Assembly: GCF_014654785.1 (NCBI RefSeq)
Contig: NZ_BNBD01000001.1
Coordinates: forward strand, 620,001 to 684,000
Origin: Streptomyces mashuensis
GTDB lineage: Bacteria > Actinomycetota > Actinomycetes > Streptomycetales > Streptomycetaceae
DNA length: 64,000 nucleotides
Reading direction: 5' to 3'
Part shown: positions 52,903 to 62,159 of the stretch, one piece after another
Position numbering within the stretch: position 1 is the first letter of the stretch
How the letters are laid out: each line of letters opens with the position of its first letter
Notes under the pieces: model-generated
Databases searched by the model: none
The model's input: only the letters and a program-made list of their open reading frames with translations
What the model was told of the DNA's origin: nothing
Position numbers and translations under genes: made by a program

Positions 52903-54369
52903 TCAGTTGCCGGTCGCGGGAGGTGACGGCGGGGTGGCCGCGTCGCTTGACCGGGCGGCGGGCTGCGGCCTGGGGGCGGAGACCGCCGGGCCCTGTGGGG
53001 TCGGGGCCGGAGCGGCCGGTCCCTGCCCGATCAGACCGGAGCCGGAGGCCAGGCTCGCGCCAGGGTGGGTGCCCGCAGCCATCAGGCCGGACTGCTGCGG
53101 AGATACACCGCCTCCTGTGCCGGCCGCTCGGCTGGACTGCGGGGTGGATCCGCCGTTCGCCGTGGTGAACGGAAGGGGAGCAGCCGGCGTCGGCTCATCA
53201 CCCGTGCCGCCGTCACCCTGGCCTCCCGGAGATCCGGACCCGGAACCGGGCTTCCCGGACTTTCCGTCAGGGGAAGAGGAACCGCTGTCCGATTCCGAAT
53301 GGGAGTCGGTGCCGGAGGAGGGAGCTGCCGTGGCGAGCAGCTGACCGGGGACCTGGGGCGGACCCTGCGGCGCCGCCGAAGCCAGTGCCGCACCACCGCC
53401 ACCCCCGGCCGACATGGCCACGGCCTTGCGCCCGACGCCCTGGGCGGTACGGGAGGCAGCCGCCATTCCGGCGCCGCCGGAGCGGTGGAGGTCCTCGCCG
53501 TGGCCGTCAGCGGCCCAGTGCACGAACCGGTACGTGATGTACGGGCAGAGCAGCACCATCACCATGACGACGATGCCGGCCATCGCGTCGGAGACCGCGG
53601 CGAGCCCGTCCTTGGCGTCCGTCTTGCCCATGGCGGAGACGCCCAGCAAGAAGACGATGGTCATCAGCAGTTTGGAGACGACGAGGGTGGCGGTGGCTTC
53701 GATCCAGCCCCGGCGCCACCGCTTGGCGACCTCCCAGCCGCCGCCTGCACCCGCGAAGCAGGCCAAGGTGACGAGGACGAGGATGCCGACCTTGCGGACC
53801 ATCATCACGCACCAGTAGAGGAACGCTCCGACGGCGGCGCCGATCGCCACGAACGTCGGGACGAGCCAGCCGAGTTCGTACATACCGCCGTACTGACTCA
53901 CCTTGATCATGCGGCGGACGGAGTCCGCGATCGAGGAGTGCCCGGCTTTGAACAGCCCGTCGGACAGGGCATCGACGACGGTGAGGGCGACGGTGGTGAA
54001 CGCGATGGCGCCGAAGGCGAACATCACGCCGACGAGGGTGCCGCTGAATGCCTGGGCCAGGGCTTGACCGTCGCGTTTCCACGCGGCCCGTATGAGCTGG
54101 AGGCAGAACGTGCCGACGATCACCAGTAGGGCGATAGGCAGAACGAGTTCGTAATTCTCTCTGAACCAGCCTGCGTTGAGATCGACCTTGGTGGTGGTAT
54201 CAACGGCTTTGGCGGCCAGATCGGCGGCCGAAGCCGCGAGTTCGCCGACACTCTTGGCGATCCACGCGCCCAGGCCCTCGGTGATGGATTTGCCAGGGTC
54301 TGCGACGAAGTCGATGGCGTCGACAGCCTTGCAGACGTTGTCCACCAGGGGCAGATTGCAGATTCCCAC
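52903..54369 (-). CDS. SCO6881-type conjugation membrane protein (TrbL/VirB6-like)
   Basis: A 488-residue protein. Six or so membrane helices lie between residues 70 and 290 (LVLPIALLVIVGTFCLQLI, GVMFAFGAIAFTTVALTV, LVPTFVAIGAAVGAFLYW, VGILVLVTLACFAGAGGGW, SKLLMTIVFLLGVSAMG, GIVVMVMVLLCPYITYRF). A long Gly/Pro/Ser-rich tail of 190 residues follows. The helix arrangement is that of TrbL/VirB6, the polytopic core of the channel. AGGAGGT is nine bases before GTG 54369. Confidence 0.85.
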   Translation of the reverse strand: MGICNLPLVDNVCKAVDAIDFVADPGKSITEGLGAWIAKSVGELAASAADLAAKAVDTTTKVDLNAGWFRENYELVLPIALLVIVGTFCLQLIRAAWKRDGQALAQAFSGTLVGVMFAFGAIAFTTVALTVVDALSDGLFKAGHSSIADSVRRMIKVSQYGGMYELGWLVPTFVAIGAAVGAFLYWCVMMVRKVGILVLVTLACFAGAGGGWEVAKRWRRGWIEATATLVVSKLLMTIVFLLGVSAMGKTDAKDGLAAVSDAMAGIVVMVMVLLCPYITYRFVHWAADGHGEDLHRSGGAGMAAASRTAQGVGRKAVAMSAGGGGGAALASAAPQGPPQVPGQLLATAAPSSGTDSHSESDSGSSSPDGKSGKPGSGSGSPGGQGDGGTGDEPTPAAPLPFTTANGGSTPQSSRAAGTGGGVSPQQSGLMAAGTHPGASLASGSGLIGQGPAAPAPTPQGPAVSAPRPQPAARSSDAATPPSPPATGN

Positions 54370-54402
54370 GGGTTTGTACCTCCTTCCTGTTGGGTGTGGG
54401 AA

Positions 54403-55107
54403 TCAGGGCGCGACGCGGGGAGAGACCCCGGACAGGGCACAGTTGTGATCGGGGCGGCACTGGACGGCCAGCGTGACAGCACGGCCTTCGGCGCCGGCTC
54501 CGCCGCCGCGCCAGGAGATGGACTGCTTGCCGCTGACGGTGACCACGTAGACGTACGCCTCCGTGATGGCGCCGGGGTTGTCGCCGAGCGCCTTGGTGAA
54601 CGCCTGCGGCATGTGGCCTTCCGAGACCTTCGCGGTGGCGTACTGGCCGTTGTCGTGCATCCGCGACCACAGGGTCGGGTCCGGGACCTGCGAGGCCACC
54701 GACTCCCAGTCGGTGTACTTCGTCTCCGGTGACATCCACGCCTTCAGCCCGGCGAGATGCTGCTTCTGGTTGATCTGGCGGGTGTCGTAGGACCACAGGG
54801 TGCCGGCGGCGGCCTTGGCGAACTCCACCGGGTCATGGGTGGAAGGCGGCGAGCCGACGGAGCCGCTGCTCCCGCTTCCCGCCGGAGGTGCGGGGGACGG
54901 GCTGCTCGTGGCAGCTGGTGCCGGGGCCTTGGTGGGGTCGTCGGGGCCGGCGGTGAGGTAGGCGGTCAGTCCCGCGGCGCCGGCGAGGATGGTCAGAGCC
55001 GCGATGCCGGCGGCCAGGCGCCGGTTCGTCGACCACGAGGCCGTACGGGACATCAGTGCGGCGGTGCGGGGCTGGAACCGTGGCTTGCTGTGACGTTTCT
55101 TCGGCAT
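54403..55107 (-). CDS. VirB8/TcpC-like bitopic conjugation protein
   Basis: A 234-residue protein with a basic N-terminus (PKKRHSKPRF), one membrane helix (LAAGIAALTILAGAAGLTAY, about residues 27-46), a Pro/Ser-rich linker, and a 140-residue outer domain (FAKAAAGTLWSYDTRQIN, AYVYVVTVSGKQSISW) of NTF2-like VirB8/TcpC size. ATG 55107 overlaps the preceding stop as TAATG. It would link the inner-membrane and outer parts of the channel. Confidence 0.75.
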   Translation of the reverse strand: MPKKRHSKPRFQPRTAALMSRTASWSTNRRLAAGIAALTILAGAAGLTAYLTAGPDDPTKAPAPAATSSPSPAPPAGSGSSGSVGSPPSTHDPVEFAKAAAGTLWSYDTRQINQKQHLAGLKAWMSPETKYTDWESVASQVPDPTLWSRMHDNGQYATAKVSEGHMPQAFTKALGDNPGAITEAYVYVVTVSGKQSISWRGGGAGAEGRAVTLAVQCRPDHNCALSGVSPRVAP

Positions 55108-55415
55108 TAGTGGACCTGCGTCCCCAGGGTGCTGAAGAAGCTGACGATGCCGTTGGCGGCGCCGAGGCCGAGCGCACAGCCGGCACTCACGACCGCGCCC
55201 TTCTTTCCGTTGGCCTCGGCCTGGTGACCGCCGGTGTAGTGACCCCAGGCCCACACGGCGAGGCTGACGGCCAGGGCGCCGACGATCGCGATGATCGCGA
55301 AGAGGTTGATCGAGGAGATGACGTCCTTCAGGACGGACAGCCCCGGAAGACCGCCCTCCTTCGGACTGATGCCCGGGTTGTAGGCGAGGTAGCGGACATG
55401 GTCGAGCGTGGGCAC
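55107..55415 (-). CDS. DUF6112-like small membrane protein (VirB2/pilin-like position)
   Basis: About 102 residues with two hydrophobic helices (INLFAIIAIVGALAVSLAVW and VVSAGCALGLGAANGIVSFF) joined by a short polar loop. That topology is like VirB2-type pilins. I link it to DUF6112 from memory. GTG 55415 follows AAGGAG by eight bases; a longer start at 55436 is possible. It overlaps the VirB8-like gene. Confidence 0.75.
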   Translation of the reverse strand: MPTLDHVRYLAYNPGISPKEGGLPGLSVLKDVISSINLFAIIAIVGALAVSLAVWAWGHYTGGHQAEANGKKGAVVSAGCALGLGAANGIVSFFSTLGTQVH

Positions 55416-55432
55416 AGGCAGAGCTCCTTGCG

Positions 55433-55451
55433 GCACGCCGAGACGGCGTGC
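55433..55451. terminator. short perfect hairpin upstream of the DUF6112-like gene
   Basis: GCACGCCG and CGGCGTGC enclose a three-base loop. It lies in the 239-base gap after the hydrolase gene (minus strand) and may attenuate read-through. Confidence 0.35.
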
Positions 55452-55654
55452 GGAAAGCGAAGAAAGAAGGGGGAGAGGCGAGGCGAGCGCCTCGGAGAAT
55501 GGGCCGCGAGAGGGCGCTCGAGGGAGGGGCGAGCGGCTGTGGAGGCCGGGGAGAAGGCGGCTCTCAGAACGGGTTTGCTGTGATTCGCTTCATCGGCGCG
55601 CCGTGCAGCGGTTCGCGCGGCCCGACGGGGCGTTGCAGCGGGTCAGCCGGCCGG

Positions 55655-56818
55655 TCAGGTGAGGATGCGGCGGGCCGCAAGAATCTGGGGCTTCCAGTTC
55701 GCGAGCGTGGTGATGCGGACAACGTCACCGGTCTTCGGTGCATTGATGATCAGGCCGCTTCCGATGTACATCCCGACGTGTTCGGGCACGCTCGGGGTGC
55801 CGCGGGTGAAGAGCAGGTCGCCGGGCTTGAGACTGCCGACGGAGACGGCCTTGCCTTCGTTGACCTGCGTGTACGTGGTGCGGGAGATGTTCACGCCGGC
55901 GGCGTGGTAGGCCATCTGCATCAGCGAACTGCAATCGCACCGGCCCATGGGGTCCGGTCCGTGGCTGTTCTCGCAGGTGCCGCCCCACTGGTACGGGGTG
56001 TCGAGCTGTCCGAGAGCCCACCGGATCGCGGTCTGAATCTTCTTCGGAGCGTCCTTGGGGATCTCGTAGCCCTTGGGCACGGCGCCCGGCGGGATCGTGC
56101 CGAAGTTGCTGCCGTCCGCCCCCGTGGAGCAACCGCCCTTCGGAGTCTTGGATTTGTCTTTCGTGTCCTTGTTCGCGTTCTCGCTGGCGTCCGAGGCGGT
56201 CTTGCCACCGTTGGGAAGGGTCTTGATGATCGCTGACTGCAGGGCGCGGGCGAGCGGCTCCCACTGCGCGTATGCGTTCGGGAACGCTGATATCTGGACG
56301 GCCTGCGCGGCCTGGGTGACGGTCACCGACTCCCACCCGCGCACTTCGAGCAGCCCCTTGTAGAACTTGGTGCTGGCGTAGACCGGGTCAAGGATCTGAG
56401 CGGGGGTTCCCCAGCCTGCGGATGGCCGCTGCTGGAAGAGCCCCAGCGAATCGAGGTCGCCGTAGCGCAAGTTGCGCAAACGGGACTCCTGCATGGCGGT
56501 GGCCAGGGCGACGATCTGCCCGCGCTCGGGAATGTGCATCGCCACGCCCGTGGCCACGATCGTCTTGGCGTTGGGTATCTGCTCGGCGGGCAGTTCGAGC
56601 CCCTCGACGGTGACCTTGCCGCCGGCCTTCCCGCTGAGGATGTCCTTGACCTGTTTGGTGACTGCTTCGACGTCGACCGATCCGGCCTCGCCGCCGCAGT
56701 CTCCGTGAGCGGCATTGGCCGCGCCGCCGCCGGCTGCGGCGACCGCGGCGGTTCCGGCGAGCAGCAGGGGGCTGAGGACCGCGACACCGATGGTCGCGAC
56801 GACGGCCTTCAACGCCAC
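55655..56818 (-). CDS. secreted lytic transglycosylase / NlpC-P60 hydrolase of the conjugation system
   Basis: A 387-residue exported cell-wall hydrolase. A signal segment (residues 1-36) is followed by a transglycosylase-like domain (IVALATAMQESRLRNL with the catalytic Glu, SLGLFQQRPS) and a C-terminal NlpC/P60 domain with Cys in CDCSSLMQMAYH and His in VPEHVGMYIG. Both activities open peptidoglycan so the channel can cross the wall, as VirB1 does elsewhere. GTG 56818 is the first start; it is the promoter-proximal gene of the leftward block. Confidence 0.88.
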   Translation of the reverse strand: MALKAVVATIGVAVLSPLLLAGTAAVAAAGGGAANAAHGDCGGEAGSVDVEAVTKQVKDILSGKAGGKVTVEGLELPAEQIPNAKTIVATGVAMHIPERGQIVALATAMQESRLRNLRYGDLDSLGLFQQRPSAGWGTPAQILDPVYASTKFYKGLLEVRGWESVTVTQAAQAVQISAFPNAYAQWEPLARALQSAIIKTLPNGGKTASDASENANKDTKDKSKTPKGGCSTGADGSNFGTIPPGAVPKGYEIPKDAPKKIQTAIRWALGQLDTPYQWGGTCENSHGPDPMGRCDCSSLMQMAYHAAGVNISRTTYTQVNEGKAVSVGSLKPGDLLFTRGTPSVPEHVGMYIGSGLIINAPKTGDVVRITTLANWKPQILAARRILT

Positions 56819-57325
56819 CTGCCCACACGGCTGTCAGCTCCGCCCGGCGGCGGAGGCATGGCCGGATGAGGACATGGGTGTGCCATGAAAGGGCCCTTCG
56901 GGGTGAGTGGAGCCGGTCCGGGCCTGCGTTCTTGTCCAAAGGAGCCCGGAACGGATCTGGTGGAAATGCATCGGTGACCGGCGCGGGGGAGTTGCAGCTC
57001 CCGGAGGGCGCCGGCACGAACGACGTCAGGTGTGCGGAGACATGGCGAGGAGAACTCTCCTTAAGGAGGGCGGTGGGTAAGGGGAGATGCCGCCCGGTGG
57101 GGCCGGTGCGGCATGACCAGAACTGTAGGGACGGACCGCCGGTTGCCCAAAAAGTTCGGCGCCCGGAACCGAAGTTTGAGGACTTTCCGGTTCGACCAGG
57201 GTCAACCGGGAATCGGCGTCTACAGTCTGGAGCCGCTGCGCCACCGCCCGCTGAATTCCCCAGGGCGAGCCTCTAGGCCCAGCACCCTCCACCCCGCTTT
57301 CCCCACCCGTGAATGGGGCTTCCTC
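56819..57325. promoter_or_regulatory. divergent control region between transfer and methyltransferase blocks
   Basis: No gene is supported here. Two symmetric elements stand out: CTCCTTAAGGAG at 57057-57068, and an imperfect inverted repeat CGGAACCGAAGT / ACTTTCCGGTTCG at 57164-57194. A possible -10 (TACAGT, 57221-57226) faces the methyltransferase gene. The region probably holds both divergent promoters and regulator sites. Confidence 0.45.
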
Positions 57326-58087
57326 ATGCCTTTTTCCCTGCACCAGGGCGACGCCCTGTCCGTGCTTGCTTCGCTACCCGATGACAGTGTGGATGCCGTC
57401 ATCACCGATCCGCCGTACAACAGCGGTGGCCGGACGGCCAAGGAGCGCACCTCGCGCACGGCTCGTCAGAAGTATGTCTCCGGCGATGCCGCCCACGCGC
57501 TGTCGGATTTCCCGGGCGAGAACATGGACCAGAGGTCCTTCACGTTCTGGCTGACGCAGATCCTCACCGAGGCGCACCGGGTGACACGGCCGTCGGGCAC
57601 ACTGCTGCTGTTCACCGACTGGCGGCAGGCCGGCTCGATGTCGGACGCGCTGCAGGCCGGCGGCTGGACCTGGCGGGGCACGCTGGCCTGGCACAAGCCC
57701 CAGGCCCGCCCTCAGAAGGGCCGCTTCACGCAGAATTGCGAATTCATCCACTGGGCGTCCAAGGGCGCGGTGGACGCTGAGCGTAACCCCGTCTACCTGC
57801 CGGGTATGTACTCCGCGTCCCAGCCGCGCAAGGACCGCAAGCACATCACCCAGAAGCCCGTTGAGGTGATGCGGGAGCTCGTGAAGATCTGCCCGCCCGG
57901 TGGCACCATCCTCGACTTCTGCGCAGGTTCCGGAACCACCGGCGTCGCCGCCCTGCTGGAGGGCTACGACTTCATCGGCGTCGAAAAGACCAAGCACTAC
58001 ACACAGATCGCCACCGAGCGGCTCACCGAGACACTGCGCCAGGTTTCCCGGCAGCAGGACTACACCCTCGCTGGCCCGGCCGAGTAA
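57326..58087 (+). CDS. DNA (N4/N6-amino) methyltransferase, beta class
   Basis: A 253-residue enzyme. Motif IV TDPPYNSGGRTAK precedes motif I DFCAGSGTTGVAAL, the order of beta-class DNA methyltransferases. ITQKPVEVMRELVKI and FIGVEKTKHYTQIA are further family blocks. No cognate restriction gene is adjacent, so it is likely a solitary methylase, perhaps protecting the element in new hosts. ATG 57326 is chosen; an in-frame upstream extension to 57113 is not protein-like. Confidence 0.88.
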   Translation: MPFSLHQGDALSVLASLPDDSVDAVITDPPYNSGGRTAKERTSRTARQKYVSGDAAHALSDFPGENMDQRSFTFWLTQILTEAHRVTRPSGTLLLFTDWRQAGSMSDALQAGGWTWRGTLAWHKPQARPQKGRFTQNCEFIHWASKGAVDAERNPVYLPGMYSASQPRKDRKHITQKPVEVMRELVKICPPGGTILDFCAGSGTTGVAALLEGYDFIGVEKTKHYTQIATERLTETLRQVSRQQDYTLAGPAE

Positions 58088-58218
58088 CGCAGGAATGTAT
58101 CCGTCTGATACCGGCAGGCCCGGCATTCGCATTCCGGCGCCGGGTGACGGAATTCCCTGCCGGGCTCATTCCGGGCGTTGAACGCCACCGAACTCGTCCC
58201 GTTCACTGAAGAGGACCT

Positions 58219-58839
58219 GTGTCTGATTCGCACGACCCGGCCGCGGGAGAGGCTCCCGAGCCGGTCCGCATCACCGATCTCGACTTGGCCGATCTGTCCG
58301 CCAGTGTGCGCAAGCTGATCGACCAGAGCCAGGAACAGGCCCGCGTCTTGGACAGCCTGGCCGCCGATCCGCCGCCGATACCGCTGCCCGGTCCCGACTT
58401 CACCGCTTTCGGCGCGGGACCGGCGCCCTCCGGGGGCGGGGAGCCGCTGTTCATCATGGCCATGGAAGGCCAGGCGTACGAAGCCGAACTCGACTCGCTC
58501 ACCGACTGGGTCGACGACCTTCTTCTCCCCGTCTACGGCCGGGAGGTCACCTCCAGTGCGCCGTGGTGCCCATGGTGGGACCAGCACCCCGAGGCCGTCG
58601 CCCGCCTGCATGCTCTGTGGCTCGCCTGGCAGCAGCACATCGATCCCGAGGCCGGACCGTCCGGTCCGGCCACTTGGCACCGGGACCACCTCGACCACAC
58701 CATGGCCCAGCTCCGCGCGCCCAACGGCCCGTTCGCGGCGTGCACCACCAACCCGGCCCGCCTGGCGCACCGCCTGCTGCCCGGCCCGAAGCCCACCACC
58801 GACCCGGTCCCCACCGCCGGCCACACCCTGGCCGCGTGA
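58219..58839 (+). CDS. DUF4913-like protein
   Basis: A 206-residue soluble protein. Residues 85-175 carry the DUF4913 pattern (LDSLTDWVDDLLLPVYGREV, WCPWWDQHPEAVARLHALWL, WHRDHLDHTM). The family is common on Streptomyces plasmids and integrated elements and has no known function. GAAGAGGA precedes GTG 58219. The RelE-like gene begins eight bases after the stop. Confidence 0.8.
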   Translation: MSDSHDPAAGEAPEPVRITDLDLADLSASVRKLIDQSQEQARVLDSLAADPPPIPLPGPDFTAFGAGPAPSGGGEPLFIMAMEGQAYEAELDSLTDWVDDLLLPVYGREVTSSAPWCPWWDQHPEAVARLHALWLAWQQHIDPEAGPSGPATWHRDHLDHTMAQLRAPNGPFAACTTNPARLAHRLLPGPKPTTDPVPTAGHTLAA

Positions 58840-58846
58840 CGCCGAC

Positions 58847-59326
58847 GTGAGTTTCCCCAAGTTCATGTTCGCCGCCGACCCCCGCGCCCTGGACGACCTG
58901 CGCGAAGCACCGACCGACATCCGCGACCTGTCCCTTCTGGCGCTACAGGACCTCGTCCACGGTGAACAGCGGGGGCAGCGCCTGGACGAACGGTGGGGCC
59001 AGGACCTGTCCGACTGCCGCAAGCTTTACGTCGACGCCAAAGTCGACTGGCGCATCGTCTACCAGGAACGCCCTGCCCCGGCCGGCTCCCTGCACAAGCG
59101 CGAGATCTTCCTGATCGCCATGCGCCCTCGCGCCGGGTTCGAGGCGTACAACACCGCCTTCCACCGGCTCGGCAGAACCCGCACCACCACCCCGCGCGCC
59201 GAAGCCGCCCGCGCCCGCTCTCCCCGCAATGTGCCCCTTCGGGCGAAGGCGGCTTCCAGCGCACCAACGCCGGCTCGCACCCCAGCCGGGACCACACCCC
59301 ATGCCCAGAAAGGCTCCTCCCGATGA
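58847..59326 (+). CDS. RelE/ParE-like protein with disordered tail
   Basis: 159 residues. Residues 9-100 follow the RelE/ParE toxin layout: two N-terminal helices, then LSDCRKLYVDAKVDWRIVYQ, then REIFLIAMRPR. The last 55 residues are Ala/Arg/Thr-rich and look disordered. No typical antitoxin is adjacent; the DUF4913-like protein upstream is the only close partner. It could be a toxin, a detoxified relative or an RNA-binding accessory factor. The stop overlaps the next start as ATGA. Confidence 0.6.
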   Translation: MSFPKFMFAADPRALDDLREAPTDIRDLSLLALQDLVHGEQRGQRLDERWGQDLSDCRKLYVDAKVDWRIVYQERPAPAGSLHKREIFLIAMRPRAGFEAYNTAFHRLGRTRTTTPRAEAARARSPRNVPLRAKAASSAPTPARTPAGTTPHAQKGSSR

Positions 59327-59979
59327 CGCTCCTCGTCGATCTCCTGCTCGACGCCCCGAACCCTGAGCAGCACTGTCCCCGAAGCGGAGTCGCGAGCACC
59401 CGCGGACGGGACATCTTCGAAGCCATCGAACGGGTCCGCCGCGCCGACGAGAACCTGGCCCAAGCCGTCGCCCGGGCTCTGAGCACCGACGGGACTGCGG
59501 TCAGCGAGAATCCCGTCCTTGACGAGGCCATTGAGTGGCCGATGCAGGTGCTGGTCGGCGTCGACCTGCTCGTCGACCCGATCGCCTTCGACGACCAGAA
59601 GAGTGCAGGGCGCGCCGTCCATCCATCGCCGACCCTATGCGCTTGTGAAGCGCCCGGCACAGGACCCCTCCGCGAGATCCTTCGGGCATGCCGCGGTGCA
59701 TTCTCCGCCCACGGCGACCCCACAGCGCTGTCGACGACCGCCCTGCTCGACTCCTGCCACCCCGGCATGCTGGCCCAACGCGCGGATACGACGACCCCTG
59801 AGTTCACCGCACGCGACCTGGCCGAGCAGCTCAAGCCGCTCGGTATCCGACCCGGCAACGTCACCGTCTCCCGCGGCGTGCGACGCAAGGGCTACCGTTA
59901 CGCCGACTTCGTCGACGCCTGGCTCCGCCATACCCCCGACCTGTCGGTGGACCGCCACGTATCCGGTTGCCGCCCGTGA
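59323..59979 (+). CDS. DUF3631-like C-terminal domain protein
   Basis: A 218-residue protein. The last 60 residues (FTARDLAEQLKPLGIRPGNV, KGYRYADFVDAWLRH) match the end of DUF3631, a domain normally attached to plasmid helicase/primase proteins. The N-terminal part is not recognised and no ATPase motif is present. It is probably a derived, stand-alone version, coupled by overlaps to genes on both sides. Confidence 0.65.
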   Translation: MTLLVDLLLDAPNPEQHCPRSGVASTRGRDIFEAIERVRRADENLAQAVARALSTDGTAVSENPVLDEAIEWPMQVLVGVDLLVDPIAFDDQKSAGRAVHPSPTLCACEAPGTGPLREILRACRGAFSAHGDPTALSTTALLDSCHPGMLAQRADTTTPEFTARDLAEQLKPLGIRPGNVTVSRGVRRKGYRYADFVDAWLRHTPDLSVDRHVSGCRP

Positions 59980-60668
59980 GCACCGGACGGACAGCCGGAG
60001 CCCCGGCCGCCACCGTGCCGACGCACCTCGACGCCAGGGTGGAGAGCGCCACCGGGTGGACCATCGAAGCTCTGTGGTCGACCGGCATGCACGCCTGCAG
60101 CGAACTGGCGGAGGTGGCCGCCGCCCACCGTGCCTTGTCGGATGCCGAGCGGGCCGTCACGTTCCATCGCACTCTGCTGCACCGGATCTCCAGCAGCGAG
60201 TTCCACGTCGACCAGGCCCTGTTCACCCGGATTCACCGCACCGTCGCCCAGCTGCAGGACGCCGCCGCACACCGCGACGCCCGAGCCGCTGACCTGCTGC
60301 GCGCGCTCCAGCCCATCGAAGAGCGCAACCGCGAGCAGCAGGTGTACTCCAGTGTCGGCCTTCTCCAGTCCGACTACGCGGCGCTCGTGGCCCTGGCCCC
60401 CGGCGGGGCAGTACTGCGTGAGCACCTGCTGACCCACCGCATGTCCATCACCACCTCGTCGGGCGGCCGCATCACCTGGCCGACGCTCCAGCGACTCGAA
60501 GCCCAGGGCCTGGTGAGCCGGGATGCCACGCACTCCCTCCAGGCCGGCCAGCCGATCGCCCTGACCGACTCCGGTCGCGCCTGTCTGACGCGCCGCACGA
60601 CACCAGCAGCACGTTCCGCACGGACAGCAGCCGTCGGTGTGCGTACGACTCGACACCATCGACGCTGA
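59976..60668 (+). CDS. uncharacterised protein with winged-helix-like C-terminus
   Basis: A 230-residue protein. The N-terminal 130 residues are helical (DAERAVTFHRTLLHRISSSE). Residues 135-210 resemble a winged helix (RITWPTLQRLEAQGLVSR, PIALTDSGRACLTRR). GTG 59976 overlaps the previous stop as GTGA; a TTG three codons earlier is an alternative. Could be a DNA-binding regulator. Confidence 0.6.
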   Translation: MSTGRTAGAPAATVPTHLDARVESATGWTIEALWSTGMHACSELAEVAAAHRALSDAERAVTFHRTLLHRISSSEFHVDQALFTRIHRTVAQLQDAAAHRDARAADLLRALQPIEERNREQQVYSSVGLLQSDYAALVALAPGGAVLREHLLTHRMSITTSSGGRITWPTLQRLEAQGLVSRDATHSLQAGQPIALTDSGRACLTRRTTPAARSARTAAVGVRTTRHHRR

Positions 60669-60707
60669 CGAACCACGGCATGCCGAAACCACGACTGAAG
60701 AACGCCG

Positions 60708-61502
60708 TTGAACACGCCCGACCTTCACCTGCCCGACCTCTTCGCACAGGACTTTCGCCTCGACGGCTACACCCTGGCCACCGGGAGCGACGAGGACCAC
60801 TTCCTCGGCCTCGTCACCGACCACGACGACCTGACTCCGCTGATCGCCCACCACACCCCCGACGGCGCCCGCAGCTATCTCGTCCTGCACGACGGCGCCG
60901 CCATCTGGGACGTGCCGGGCACCGCGCAACTGATTGCCGTAGTGGTCAGCCGAGACCTCGGCAGCCAGACGCTTTGTTTTGAGAGCGAGCGCCACCCCGT
61001 TCTCCCGCTGGCGCAGCGGTGGCTGATCGCTCACGGTGCGGTCCCGGACGCTGTTCGCCTCCCGGCTCAGTGGGGCGGGCCCAAGCCGACTGACACCCTG
61101 ACCAGTGTGCTGGAGGAGCAGCTGCTGACCTCCGGCGACCGCTATGAGGTTCTTGACCACTACACCGGTGATTGCGGCGAGTACGAGACATACGTGCTGG
61201 TTCACGACAAGGACCCCGCGAGCGCCGGGCAGCCGTACCGCCTCTTCCTGGAACAGATGGCGTCGGCGAGTGACACCTACACCCTGCGCGAAGGCGCCTT
61301 CCGTACCGAAGACGGCGCGCGGGAGTGGATGGCGGAGCGCGGCGGGCCGTTGCCGGCACCGCACATGGTTCCCGGCGCGCTCGCGGTGCCCCGGACCCAG
61401 GCTGCCCGGGCGGCCACCCGCAGGACCTCCTGCCCGTCACCCGCCCCTTGGCCGCCGGCCGCGCCGTTGCCGCCCGCTCCAGGGCCCGGTCGCCACCGCT
61501 GA
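60708..61502 (+). CDS. uncharacterised 264-residue element protein
   Basis: No family recognised. The middle is mixed alpha/beta (YEVLDHYTGDCGEYETYVLV, YTLREGAFRTEDGAREWMAE) and the C-terminal 45 residues are Ala/Pro-rich. The only start upstream of the conserved-looking part is TTG 60708. No signal or membrane segment. Confidence 0.6.
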   Translation: MNTPDLHLPDLFAQDFRLDGYTLATGSDEDHFLGLVTDHDDLTPLIAHHTPDGARSYLVLHDGAAIWDVPGTAQLIAVVVSRDLGSQTLCFESERHPVLPLAQRWLIAHGAVPDAVRLPAQWGGPKPTDTLTSVLEEQLLTSGDRYEVLDHYTGDCGEYETYVLVHDKDPASAGQPYRLFLEQMASASDTYTLREGAFRTEDGAREWMAERGGPLPAPHMVPGALAVPRTQAARAATRRTSCPSPAPWPPAAPLPPAPGPGRHR

Positions 61503-61641
61503 CCGAGAAGGCCACGGCCCTCTGGCGGCCCGACTGCCTGGGGCATGAGGTGCCTGGTTATAGCGCGAAATCACCGGTTACCCAAACCGGCTGAAATCCG
61601 GACCCTGGAACTTCCCGCGCATCCGGTTCAGGAGTGGAGCA

Positions 61642-62121
61642 ATGAACGACGACGAGGTGATGGTGCTGCTCGGCGAGCGGATCGAGCAGTCCTTCGGCAG
61701 CGACCTCACCGACCTTCGGCAGCCGGCGCCCGGTGTGCCCCTCGCGGAGATCGCCGAGGCGTACGCCCGGCTCGTCGAACTGCAGCAGACGCTCGAGGGG
61801 CTGCACCACGTGCTCCTGGAGCGTCTGGACGGAGCGCAAGACGGCGACCTGACCGAGGTCGGTGGGCAGGAGCTGCTGGAGGCGGCTTCCGCGGTCACCG
61901 AAGCCATGGCTTCCCGTGACGCGCAGGCCACGGCCTTGCTCCAGCTCGTCGACACTCACGCAGCCGCCCCGCCGACCGGCCCGGTATCGGAGCAGGCAAG
62001 GAGGGCAGCGGCTGCCGCCGCCCACTCCCCGCACTACCCGCTCACCACCCCACCCGCTCCTGCCGCAAGTCCGGGTTCACCTGCAGCCGTGCGTTCGGGT
62101 GCGGTGGCCCGTCGCCGCTGA
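61642..62121 (+). CDS. uncharacterised helical protein
   Basis: 159 residues. The first 110 form helices (LAEIAEAYARLVELQQTLEG, LLEAASAVTEAMASRDAQAT) that could make a coiled coil; the Ala/Pro-rich tail looks disordered. AGGAG precedes ATG 61642. Similar in character to the next two small genes. Confidence 0.6.
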   Translation: MNDDEVMVLLGERIEQSFGSDLTDLRQPAPGVPLAEIAEAYARLVELQQTLEGLHHVLLERLDGAQDGDLTEVGGQELLEAASAVTEAMASRDAQATALLQLVDTHAAAPPTGPVSEQARRAAAAAAHSPHYPLTTPPAPAASPGSPAAVRSGAVARRR

Positions 62122-62159
62122 CATGCAAGTGCCGACCCGTAGTTGATGAAGAGGTTCAC

